Positions 8,740 through 15,888 of a stretch of 57,141 nucleotides of DNA are shown here, piece by piece (the first letter of the stretch is position 1; every line of letters starts with the position of its first letter). The notes under the pieces were generated by a model, which saw only the letters and a list, made by a program, of their open reading frames with translations, ran no database searches and was not told the DNA's origin. The DNA comes from Streptomyces sindenensis. Its GTDB lineage: Bacteria; Actinomycetota; Actinomycetes; Streptomycetales; Streptomycetaceae. Location: contig NZ_BMSG01000041.1 in NCBI RefSeq assembly GCF_014649035.1, positions 1-57,141 on the forward strand, given 5' to 3'. The translations under genes and the position numbers were made by a program.

Positions 8740-8780
8740 CGTGCGCCGGGCAGGACCGGGACGGCCCTGCCCGGCGCACG
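8740..8780 (-). terminator. Strong stem-loop after the lanthipeptide precursor gene
   Basis: Arms 8740-8754 and 8766-8780 are a perfect 15-bp GC-rich inverted repeat with an 11-nt loop, starting 5 bases after the precursor stop codon. Such hairpins behind RiPP precursor genes act as partial terminators or 3' mRNA stabilisers, giving more precursor than exporter transcript. Role inferred from position. Confidence 0.7.
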
Positions 8781-8784
8781 GCTG

Positions 8785-8916
8785 CTACTGCTGCTCGATG
8801 CTGGTGATGGTGCAGGTCCAGGTGCACGTCTTGGTGCAGCCGGCCAGCGCGACGGACTCCTCGCCCTCAAGGGTCTGCAGCTCGTCGACGTCGACGGTCA
8901 TGGTGTTGTCGATCAT
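8785..8916 (-). CDS. lanA: Class IV lanthipeptide precursor peptide
   Basis: A 43-residue peptide, too short for most gene callers. The leader (about 1-26) is acidic and contains 'DVDELQTLEGEE', resembling the leucine/glutamine helix recognised by class III and IV synthetases, and ends 'SVALAG'. The core is 'CTKTCTWTCTITS' followed by 'IEQQ': three Cys (27, 31, 35) and Thr at every even position from 28 to 38. Its ATG overlaps the stop of the peptidase gene (ATGA), and AAAGGA lies about 7 bases upstream. Position inside a synthetase/peptidase/exporter operon makes the assignment strong. No proline is present. Ring pattern and the exact leader cleavage point cannot be read from sequence. Confidence 0.9.
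   Translation of the reverse strand: MIDNTMTVDVDELQTLEGEESVALAGCTKTCTWTCTITSIEQQ
8803..8838 (-). repeat. Three tandem 12-bp units encoding (Cys-Thr-X-Thr)3
   Basis: Codons 27-38 of the precursor read TGC ACC xxx ACS three times, with variable codons AAG, TGG and ATC. This gives CTKT-CTWT-CTIT, the whole ring-forming core. Confidence 0.9.
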
Positions 8917-10907
8917 GGTGGTGTCCTTTCGTCGTGAGTGATGTGCCCGAACACCGCCGAGGGCCGGCGGTGTCGCACGGTCGCGTCGGCGACCGTGAGT
9001 TCAGGGGGGACGCGGTCCGGGACCCCGGCCGTCAGGAAGCTGACCAGCCGGTCGGTGAGTTCGGCCCCGCCCCGCTCCTGGAGCGGGTGGTGGCCGGCGC
9101 CCGCGATGTCGAGGCAGTCGTGGGGTGCGCGCCCCGGGCCGCCCGCTCCCGCCAGCGACCGGCGCAGCCGGCGCGTCTCGTCCACCGGCACGACGGGGTC
9201 GTCGGTGCCGTGCAGGGCGAGCAGCGGTACGCGGATGCGGTGGGCGAGGCGTTCGACGTCCCGGGGGCCGAGGTCGTCGTCCGGCGGCGCGCCCAGGCCG
9301 TGCCGGTCGATCAGCGCGCGCACGGCGGGCGTCGACCGCTCGCGCAGTCCGCGCGCGGACAGGAACGGGGCGATCACCGCGCAGCGCGCCCAGGCGTACG
9401 GGTCGGCGCACACGGCCAGCAGGGCGAGGAAGCCCCCGTAACTGGTGCCGAGGAGAACGGGCGGTTCCGCGTCCGGCGGGCGCTGCTCCGTGAGCGTACG
9501 GACCAGGACGCGGAGGTCCGCGAGATCGGGCACGCCCCACGCGCCGTGGATCGCCTCCGCGTGAGCCCGGCCGTAGCCGGTGCTGCCGCGCTGGTTGGGC
9601 GCCACGACGGCCGCCCCGGCCTCCGACAGGCGCGCGAGCACGGGGTCGTGGCCGAGCGTCCAGTGGGCCTCCGGTCCGCCGTGCAGTGCCACGACGACCG
9701 TGGGCGCGGTGCGCCAGTCGCCCAGCCGGACGGCCTCGAACCGCCCGGACGGGGTGGCGAACCACTCGGTGGGGGCGTGGGGAGCGGCGGAGGCGCCGGG
9801 GGTGGCGGACACGGCCCCGCTGGTGGCCGAAGGAGCATCCGACCCGCCGCTGTCCGGGACGGTGACCAGGTCGGCGGGACGGTCCGGGGTCGCGTACACG
9901 ACACGCAGCCCGCTCTCGCTCCAGCCCGCGACGGGGTGGAACGCGCCCGGCGGCAGCGCGGCGGGCCGGGGCCGGTCCGCCGCCACGTCGTAGAGGAAGA
10001 GACGGGCCTGCGCGCCCCGGGAGACGCGTAGCGCGACCCGTTCACCCGCGGGATCGGCGGCCAGCGGAAGGACCGCTCCGTCCAGGGAGTTGAGCCGGTC
10101 CGGGAAGTCGAGCCGGGGCCGGTCGCCGAAGGTGGCGCGGGCGATCCGCAGCCGCCCGTCGCCGGGGTCGCTCGCCGTCAGCAGCAGCCCCGAGGCCGGG
10201 GCCGACAGCAGCAGCCGGTGGACGCGGCCGTCCGGCGACGACGGGAGAGCGCGCCGGCTCCCGTCGCGCAGGTCGAGGAAGGCGGGGCGGTGTCCGTCCG
10301 GCCCTTCGAGGTCCGTGGCGTAGCGGAAGCCCGTTCCGTCCAGCGGCAGGAGGGCGGTGATCCGGCCGGGCAGGTCCACGGGGTCGCTCAGCCGCAGCGG
10401 CGCGGAGCGTACCCGCCAGACGCGGGTACGGCCGTCGTGCGTGGTCTCCACCGCCAGCGCGAGCGTGCCGCGCGGGCCGCCGGGCACCAGGCGCAGCCCC
10501 CGCGCCTCGACGGACAGGCACTCGGCCGGGTCCTCGGCGGGGGCCGGGCCCCCGGTCCCGGGCTTCGCGGTCCCGGGCTCCCCGGTCACGGGCTCCGCGG
10601 TCACGGGCTCCGCGGTCACGTCTTCTGCTGACGCGGGGCGGGACAGCAGGAGCAGGTGGCGGCCGGAGCCCGCCGCGCCGCGCAGCCGCAGCAGCCCGCC
10701 GTCCTCGGTCGGCAGAACCTGGGTGGCGGTGGTCTCCACCGGGGCGCCCTCCCGGTAGCGGGGCGGGTCACCGGCGTACGGGAGGTGCGTGCCGTCGAGG
10801 TCCCACCACCCCGGGGCCAGCGCGCCGTCGGCCGTGGCCACCAGGCAGGCGGCGAAGCGGGACCGCGCCGAGAAACGGAAGCTGATGCGTTCCGGCCGCC
10901 GGTTCAT
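8913..10907 (-). CDS. S9-family serine peptidase (prolyl-oligopeptidase-like) of the lanthipeptide locus
   Basis: A 664-residue protein with an N-terminal beta-propeller-like region (about 1-350) and a C-terminal alpha/beta-hydrolase domain. The nucleophile is Ser489 in 'LLGTSYGGFLALL', the acid is in 'LHGTDDPVVP' (Asp569/570) and the base in 'GAGHHPLQ' (His606/607). The oxyanion motif 'VALHGGPEAHW' and 'NQRGSTGYGR' are classic for S9 enzymes. It overlaps the synthetase gene (ATGA) and the precursor gene (ATGA), so it is coupled to both and is the obvious leader-removal protease, as proposed for FlaP of the class III flavipeptin system. No signal peptide is evident, so processing would be cytoplasmic. 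The precursor lacks proline, so true prolyl specificity is unlikely. Confidence 0.88.
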   Translation of the reverse strand: MNRRPERISFRFSARSRFAACLVATADGALAPGWWDLDGTHLPYAGDPPRYREGAPVETTATQVLPTEDGGLLRLRGAAGSGRHLLLLSRPASAEDVTAEPVTAEPVTGEPGTAKPGTGGPAPAEDPAECLSVEARGLRLVPGGPRGTLALAVETTHDGRTRVWRVRSAPLRLSDPVDLPGRITALLPLDGTGFRYATDLEGPDGHRPAFLDLRDGSRRALPSSPDGRVHRLLLSAPASGLLLTASDPGDGRLRIARATFGDRPRLDFPDRLNSLDGAVLPLAADPAGERVALRVSRGAQARLFLYDVAADRPRPAALPPGAFHPVAGWSESGLRVVYATPDRPADLVTVPDSGGSDAPSATSGAVSATPGASAAPHAPTEWFATPSGRFEAVRLGDWRTAPTVVVALHGGPEAHWTLGHDPVLARLSEAGAAVVAPNQRGSTGYGRAHAEAIHGAWGVPDLADLRVLVRTLTEQRPPDAEPPVLLGTSYGGFLALLAVCADPYAWARCAVIAPFLSARGLRERSTPAVRALIDRHGLGAPPDDDLGPRDVERLAHRIRVPLLALHGTDDPVVPVDETRRLRRSLAGAGGPGRAPHDCLDIAGAGHHPLQERGGAELTDRLVSFLTAGVPDRVPPELTVADATVRHRRPSAVFGHITHDERTPP
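10557..10619 (-). repeat. Degenerate tandem repeat in the S9 peptidase linker
   Basis: Units of 15-18 bp encode 'VTAEP VTAEP VTGEP GTAKP GTGGP' at residues 97-120 of the S9 protein. This is a low-complexity insertion in the propeller region, probably a length-variable surface loop. Confidence 0.7.
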
Positions 10908-13744
10908 CGCGCTCCCACCGCCGTACGCGGATGCCGTCCGGCGGGCGCGAAGAGGTCAGGGGTGTCCGGCATCCACAGCCGTGGGCCCCCGTCCCGCAGA
11001 CGCAGCAGCATGCCGACCGTTCCGGCGGCACCGGTCTGGTAGCCGCCCGTGACCGCCTCCAGCGATTCGTCGGGCACCACCAGCAGGCCGTCGCGCCGAA
11101 CGGCACGGGTACGGATGCACGCGGCCAACTCCCCTGCCTGGTCGCGGTACCGCACGTCGCCGAGCGCGGCGGACATGTCGAGCAGGAACTCCGCGTTCCC
11201 GGCGAGCCCGTGGCAGGCGGCGGGGGAGGAGAGCCACATGGCATCCCGTACCGCGGCCGCCGCGCCCACGGCGGCCTCCCGGTGGCGGTCGTCGCCGGTC
11301 CGCGCCCAGAGCCGGACCAGGAACGTGCCGATGCCCGAGGAGCCGCTGCACCAGTGCGTCTGCCCCACCGGCCCGTCGGCGTCCCGGTCCCCGGCCGCCC
11401 AGACCGCCCGGCCGTCCTCGACGCGGGCCAGCCGCACCAGGGTGTCGCCCGCCGTGCGAGCCGCCCAGAGGAAGCCCTCGTGTTCCGCCGCCGCCCCGGC
11501 GGCCAGCAGGAACGCGCCGATGCCCGCGATGCCGTGGGCGAACCCGTAGTGGCGGGCCCCGGCGAGGTTCGAGTCGAAGGCGGCCGGGACGGGCCAGATC
11601 ACCCCGGCCGGGTGATCCTCGGCCGCCGCGACGATCGCCTCGGCGCAGGCGACCGCCCGATCGCGGAAGACCGGATCACCGGTCGTGCGCCAGAAGTGCA
11701 GTTGGGCCATTCCGGCCCCCGCCGCCCCGTGGCAGATGTCCCGGTTGGGCCAGTCGACGGGGACCGCGCGCGCCAGCGCGGCCGCCTCGGCGGCGACGTC
11801 CTCGTCGCCCAGCAGCAGCGCCGCGTCGAGCAGGGCCCAGGCCGTGCCGGAGCGGCCGAAGTGCAGCCCGGGCAGGAGCGTTCCGTCGGGTGTCCGGCCG
11901 GTCGGGAGATCGGCGAGACGCCGCCGCGTCCACTCCGTCAGCTCCGCCACCCCGTGCCGGACCTCGGGTCCCGCGCCCGCCGCCGCGGCCCGGGTGAGCA
12001 CGGCGAGGACGCCGGCCGATCCGTACTGGACGTTCAGCGGGTCGGTGGTCGCGCCGAACGAGCTGACGTCCCAGAGGTGTCCGCCGCCGCCCGGGCGGGT
12101 GCGGAGCAGGTACGCGAGGCCATCGGCGATCAGCCGTTCGCGCTCCTCGTCGGCCAGGGCCGGAACGCCGCTCCCACCGGTGGCGCCCGTGCCCGTCGCC
12201 CGGGTTCCGCCCGTGGACCGGTGCTCGGTCCCGGTCAGCTCGACGAGAACCTTCCGTACCCGGGACAGCTCCCAGCGGCCTTCGGGGAGCGGGGCGCAGA
12301 GGGCGAGCAGCAGGGGCAGCAGCGGTTCCGCCCAGGGGCGATCGGCGATCGCCAGCGCGATCAGGGCCTCCGTACGGTCGCCCACCGGGCGGTCGTCGGG
12401 GGCCAGGAGCAGGTCGACACCCGTCGCCAGATGGAGCAGCACCGCGCCGAGGCCGTAGAGATCGCCCGCGTAGGTGGGAGCCGTGAAGTCGTAGTCCCGC
12501 AGTGAGGACACCTCGGGGCCGACATAGCCGGGGGTGTATCCGCGCCGGACCGGGACGCCCTCGGGGGCCAGGTACTCGACGTCGATGAGCCGGACCCGGC
12601 CCTCCGGCGTGACCATGAGGTTGTTCGGCGAGAGGTCGCGCAGCACCCGCCCGGTGCCGTGGACGGCCGCCACGATGTCCACGATCTGCCGGCCGAGGTC
12701 CAGGAACGTGGCGAGGTCCCGGACCGGGCGTTCCACCAGCCGGTCGCGCAGCGTCTGCCCCGGCACGAACTCCTGGGCCAGGAACAGGTTGCCGCCCTGG
12801 GAGAACAGCTCGATCGCGGCCGGAGTGAGGCCCAGCGGGGCCAGCGCCTCCAGCATCTCGGCCTCGTGGCGCAGGGTGTCCTGGAGGTCGGTGCCGTCCA
12901 TGCGGACGCCGACGTGTGCCCGCGCCTCCTTCACCACGACCTGCCGGCCGGTGGTCTCGTCGGTCGCGAGGTACACCCCGCCCTTGAAGGCGTGCCGGAT
13001 CGCCTTGGCGACCACGTAACGGCCGTTGAGGCGCACGGACTTCTTCCCCGGCGTCCGGGTCGGCTTCGCCGGTACGTCCGGCTCCCGCGACGGGCTCGGC
13101 CCGGCCCCCGGGGAAGTGCTCGGCTCCGGGAACGGCGGCGGCGCCCACGAAGGGGTGGTGACCCAGGCCTGCCGCCGGTCCTTCTCCAGTCCCCCGTCGG
13201 GACGGCGCAGCCGTACGTCCGTGTCCCCGTCGTTCGTCGTCGTGAGCACCCCGCCGAACACCCCGTAGCGGTAGTGGACGAGGCTGCCCGGGGCGTAGGG
13301 CCGGTCCGACAGGATGCGCGGGCCGCGCAGTCCCAGCGTCGCCTCGTGCAGCCGCCGGGCCAGTCGGCGGAACATCTCCGGCCCGTCGGGGTAGACCGTG
13401 ATGAACTTTCCGCCGCCCCCGCGGTCGGCGCGCCCGCCGGTCAGCAGGGCGACCCGGTCCAGGGCTCCCGCGAACTTGAACGAGGCCCGTTCCTCGATCA
13501 GGACGTCGGCCGCCACCGCCAGGACCAGGGCCGCGGACAGCGGTGTGGCCGACAGGTGCAGCTTCCAGCCCTGCTCGCCGCTCCGATGGCCGCGCGGCCG
13601 GACCGAGCACCAGAACTCCCCCTGTTCGACCTGCCATCGCCTCGCGCCGCGCCGGTGCAGCACCCCTTCGACGATGCCGGGCAGCAGCCCGGTGTCCAGG
13701 GCGAAGAAGTTGCCGCTGTCGTGTTCGTCACGGTCCGTGCTCAC
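10904..13744 (-). CDS. lanL: Class IV lanthipeptide synthetase (lyase-kinase-cyclase)
   Basis: A 946-residue three-domain enzyme that phosphorylates precursor Ser/Thr, eliminates phosphate and closes lanthionine rings. Residues 1-215 are an OspF-like phospho-Ser/Thr lyase ('WKLHLSATP', 'GGKFITVYPDG', 'RILSDRPYAPGSLVHYRYG'). Residues about 240-500 are a Ser/Thr kinase with Lys272 in 'VVVKEAR', catalytic Asp370 and Asn375 in 'LRDLSPNNLMV', and 'RLIDVEY' in place of DFG. Residues about 540-940 are a LanC-type cyclase. It keeps all three zinc ligands: Cys799 (THWCSGSSG), Cys844 and His845 (AACHGLAG). Class III LanKC enzymes lack these, so this is class IV. The GTG at 13744 has GGAAGG upstream; a much longer in-frame extension runs through the divergent promoter and was rejected. 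Confidence 0.95.
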   Translation of the reverse strand: MSTDRDEHDSGNFFALDTGLLPGIVEGVLHRRGARRWQVEQGEFWCSVRPRGHRSGEQGWKLHLSATPLSAALVLAVAADVLIEERASFKFAGALDRVALLTGGRADRGGGGKFITVYPDGPEMFRRLARRLHEATLGLRGPRILSDRPYAPGSLVHYRYGVFGGVLTTTNDGDTDVRLRRPDGGLEKDRRQAWVTTPSWAPPPFPEPSTSPGAGPSPSREPDVPAKPTRTPGKKSVRLNGRYVVAKAIRHAFKGGVYLATDETTGRQVVVKEARAHVGVRMDGTDLQDTLRHEAEMLEALAPLGLTPAAIELFSQGGNLFLAQEFVPGQTLRDRLVERPVRDLATFLDLGRQIVDIVAAVHGTGRVLRDLSPNNLMVTPEGRVRLIDVEYLAPEGVPVRRGYTPGYVGPEVSSLRDYDFTAPTYAGDLYGLGAVLLHLATGVDLLLAPDDRPVGDRTEALIALAIADRPWAEPLLPLLLALCAPLPEGRWELSRVRKVLVELTGTEHRSTGGTRATGTGATGGSGVPALADEERERLIADGLAYLLRTRPGGGGHLWDVSSFGATTDPLNVQYGSAGVLAVLTRAAAAGAGPEVRHGVAELTEWTRRRLADLPTGRTPDGTLLPGLHFGRSGTAWALLDAALLLGDEDVAAEAAALARAVPVDWPNRDICHGAAGAGMAQLHFWRTTGDPVFRDRAVACAEAIVAAAEDHPAGVIWPVPAAFDSNLAGARHYGFAHGIAGIGAFLLAAGAAAEHEGFLWAARTAGDTLVRLARVEDGRAVWAAGDRDADGPVGQTHWCSGSSGIGTFLVRLWARTGDDRHREAAVGAAAAVRDAMWLSSPAACHGLAGNAEFLLDMSAALGDVRYRDQAGELAACIRTRAVRRDGLLVVPDESLEAVTGGYQTGAAGTVGMLLRLRDGGPRLWMPDTPDLFAPAGRHPRTAVGAR

Positions 13745-14128
13745 GGGCGATCCTTCCTGGCCGGTGCGGTACGGTGCGGGCCTCGGCGGAGCCGGGGCCG
13801 CGCCGAAGAAGGGCGGGCGGCTCCGGGCGGGTTGATGACATGTCACATCCCTTTTTGGCAACGGGATATCGAAAGATCTGCCGAGTTGTCCGGGAATCAC
13901 GACCAGCCTCGGCCGGGGTCCGCCTATCGTGGCTGCGAGCGATCCCCTGATCGCCACGGGTGACGTTAGCGGTGTGCCGAGGGGCCGGTGCACCACCCGT
14001 TCTGGGGGGTTGCGATCAAGGGGGGCCGCCGGATCGACACTGCCGAAACCGGGCTGCACCGGGCCCGGAAGACGATGGTCATCGCCACCGCGCTGTATCG
14101 CGGCAGTCATCTGACCGCAGGAGGGGCG
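13745..14128. other. Divergent promoter region between the synthetase and the sensor-kinase genes
   Basis: A 384-bp gap with locally lower GC near 13830-13880. It contains a perfect 10-bp palindrome at 13836-13845 and a second short inverted repeat (GCGATC at 13939-13944 with GATCGC at 13949-13954). It must hold the promoters of the lanthipeptide operon (leftward) and of the two-component operon (rightward). No certain -35/-10 pair is visible. Confidence 0.6.
13836..13845. promoter_or_regulatory. Perfect palindrome TGACATGTCA, candidate operator of the lanthipeptide operon
   Basis: It lies about 90 bp upstream of the synthetase start, in the shared divergent promoter region. It could bind the neighbouring NarL-type response regulator, which acts as a dimer. 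The link is inferred from position only. Confidence 0.4.
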
Positions 14129-15235
14129 GTGGTCACGCAGCATCAGCGCGACCGCCTGTTCCCGTGGCTGGCACTGGTGGCCGCGATCGTGGCCACCGCT
14201 CTCATCTGGTTCATGGCGGCCCGGCACCGGCGGCTCGTTTCCTGGGCCGTGGGTCTGGACGTCCTGGTGATCGGCTGCCTGCTGCCCTTCGGGGCGTACG
14301 CCTGGGGCGGGGCCCGCACCCAGGAGTCGATCGCCTGGGTGATGCTCCTGGGCGGATCGGCCTCGGCCATGGCCGCGGTCGCCTTCGGAGCGCGCCTGCT
14401 CGCCGTGGCCGTGATGCTCCTGGTGGCCACGCATCTCGCCGGGTATCTCCTGGTGGAGGCGGACGCCTCCGTGACCGGCGCCCATCTCAACGCCGTGGTC
14501 TTCTCCGCCGTCGTCTCCTGGGTGCTCACCTGGTACCTCTGCCGGCAGGGCGAGCGGGTCGACTCGGCCAACCGGCGGGCGCTGGCCGCGGAGGCGCAGC
14601 GGGCCAGGTTCGCGGAGCGCGTCGCCCATCACAACGCCCTCCACGACACCGTCCTCGCCACGCTGACGGCCATCGCCCGCGGTGGCGTCGACGCCAACAC
14701 CTCGATGATGCGCGAGCGGTGTGCGCGGGAAGCCGCGTACCTCAGGAGGCTGGTCGAGCAGGCGGACGACCGTGAGCAGGCCTCCGAGTTACGGGCCGCG
14801 CTGGAGGAGTCCGTACGCGCCGCCGAAGCGCTCGGGCTGCGGGTGTCCGCCCGCTATCACGAGCTGCCCGCCGTGCCCGGCGAGATAGCGCTGGCCATGG
14901 CACGGGCCGTGACCGAGTCGCTCAACAACGTGCGGTGCCACGCCGGTACGGGGCACGCCTTCCTGACCGCCGCCGGTGACTCCGGCCGGCTGATCGTCAC
15001 CGTGGTCGACCGGGGCCGGGGTTTCGCCGTGGAAGGCGCCGGAGAGGAGGGGGCCGGCGGCTCGGCCGGAGCGGAGACCTCGGGCGGATCGGCGGTGCGG
15101 ACCGCCCCCGCCCGGCGGAGCGGGATCGGGCTCGACCGTTCCGTGTACGCCCGGATGCGCGGCGTCGGAGGGCGGGCCTTCGTGGACAGCGCACCCGGCG
15201 AGGGCGTGCGCGTGGAGCTGAGATGGCCGGCGTGA
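14129..15235 (+). CDS. Sensor histidine kinase of the lanthipeptide two-component system (TTA codon)
   Basis: A 368-residue membrane kinase. Four or five hydrophobic segments fill residues 10-138. A dimerisation/phospho-acceptor helix follows with His172 in 'HNALHDTVLATLTAI' (HisKA_3-like), then an ATPase domain with 'ESLNNVRCHAG' and 'GRGF' and 'SGIGLDRSVYARM'. I chose GTG 14129 because GGAGG lies just upstream; earlier in-frame starts at 13988 and 14074 add codons with non-Streptomyces usage. Codon 221 (14789-14791) is TTA, so production should require the bldA tRNA. It overlaps the response-regulator gene by 13 bp and is divergent from the synthetase operon, which it probably controls. Confidence 0.9.
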   Translation: MVTQHQRDRLFPWLALVAAIVATALIWFMAARHRRLVSWAVGLDVLVIGCLLPFGAYAWGGARTQESIAWVMLLGGSASAMAAVAFGARLLAVAVMLLVATHLAGYLLVEADASVTGAHLNAVVFSAVVSWVLTWYLCRQGERVDSANRRALAAEAQRARFAERVAHHNALHDTVLATLTAIARGGVDANTSMMRERCAREAAYLRRLVEQADDREQASELRAALEESVRAAEALGLRVSARYHELPAVPGEIALAMARAVTESLNNVRCHAGTGHAFLTAAGDSGRLIVTVVDRGRGFAVEGAGEEGAGGSAGAETSGGSAVRTAPARRSGIGLDRSVYARMRGVGGRAFVDSAPGEGVRVELRWPA

Positions 15236-15855
15236 TCACCGTCGCGGTGGTGGACGACGACCGGATGCTGCGGGACGGCATCCGGTCATGGTTCGCGGGC
15301 GTCGAGGAGGTGGACCTCGTCGCCTGCGCCGCCACGGTCGACGAGCTGCTCGCCGGGCCCGGGGAGCCGCCGGACGTCGTGCTGCTGGACCTCATGCTCC
15401 GCGACGGCCGGCCGGTCGCCGACAACATCCGCCGGCTGCGGGCGGCGGGCAGCCGGGTGCTGATGATCAGCGTGGTGACGGACCGGGACCGGATCGTCGC
15501 GGCCATCACCGACGGCGCGGACGGCTTCCTCACGAAGGACCAGGAACTGTCCGTACTCGTCGAAGCCGTCGGCGAGATCGCGGCCGGGCGCACCGCCCAC
15601 TCCCCGGAGCTGGCCTTCGCCCTGGCCTACGACCGGGGCCCCGCACGGCCCCGGCTCTCCCCTCAGGAGCGCGAGGTGCTGGTGGGGTACGCCTCCGGGC
15701 TCACGCTGAAGGCCACCGCCCGCAGGGCCGGGATCACGGCGAACACGGCGAAGTACTACCTGGACCGGGTGAAAGCGAAGTACCAGGAGGCGGGCCGGCC
15801 GACCTACACCAAGATCGACCTGGCGTCCCGGGTCCGCGAGGACGGCTGGCGTTGA
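15223..15855 (+). CDS. NarL/LuxR-family response regulator
   Basis: A 210-residue regulator. The receiver domain has acidic residues 11-13 in 'VVDDDRML', phospho-acceptor Asp56 in 'VVLLDLMLRDG', and 'LTKDQELSVLVEAV' with the conserved Lys. The C-terminal helix-turn-helix is 'LSPQEREVLVGYASGLTLKATARRAGITANTAKYYLDRVKAKY'-like across about 145-190, somewhat divergent from standard LuxR because of the 'TAKYYLDRVK' recognition helix. It overlaps the kinase gene, forming a cognate pair. The likely target is the adjacent lanthipeptide operon. Confidence 0.94.
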   Translation: MAGVITVAVVDDDRMLRDGIRSWFAGVEEVDLVACAATVDELLAGPGEPPDVVLLDLMLRDGRPVADNIRRLRAAGSRVLMISVVTDRDRIVAAITDGADGFLTKDQELSVLVEAVGEIAAGRTAHSPELAFALAYDRGPARPRLSPQEREVLVGYASGLTLKATARRAGITANTAKYYLDRVKAKYQEAGRPTYTKIDLASRVREDGWR

Positions 15856-15888
15856 CCCGTAGGCGTACGGCATCCGAGGATCGCTGAT

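Noticed and set aside
8785..8916. FxLD-type or class I/II lanthipeptide precursor
   Set aside because: No FxLD motif, no LanB/LanM gene and no double-glycine-peptidase exporter; the neighbouring synthetase is class IV.
10904..13744. Class III synthetase (LanKC)
   Set aside because: The cyclase keeps all three zinc ligands, which class III enzymes lack.
13745..14644. Long in-frame N-terminal extension of the synthetase gene
   Set aside because: It runs through the divergent promoter and antisense to the sensor kinase; the lyase domain begins at the GTG at 13744 with a good ribosome site.
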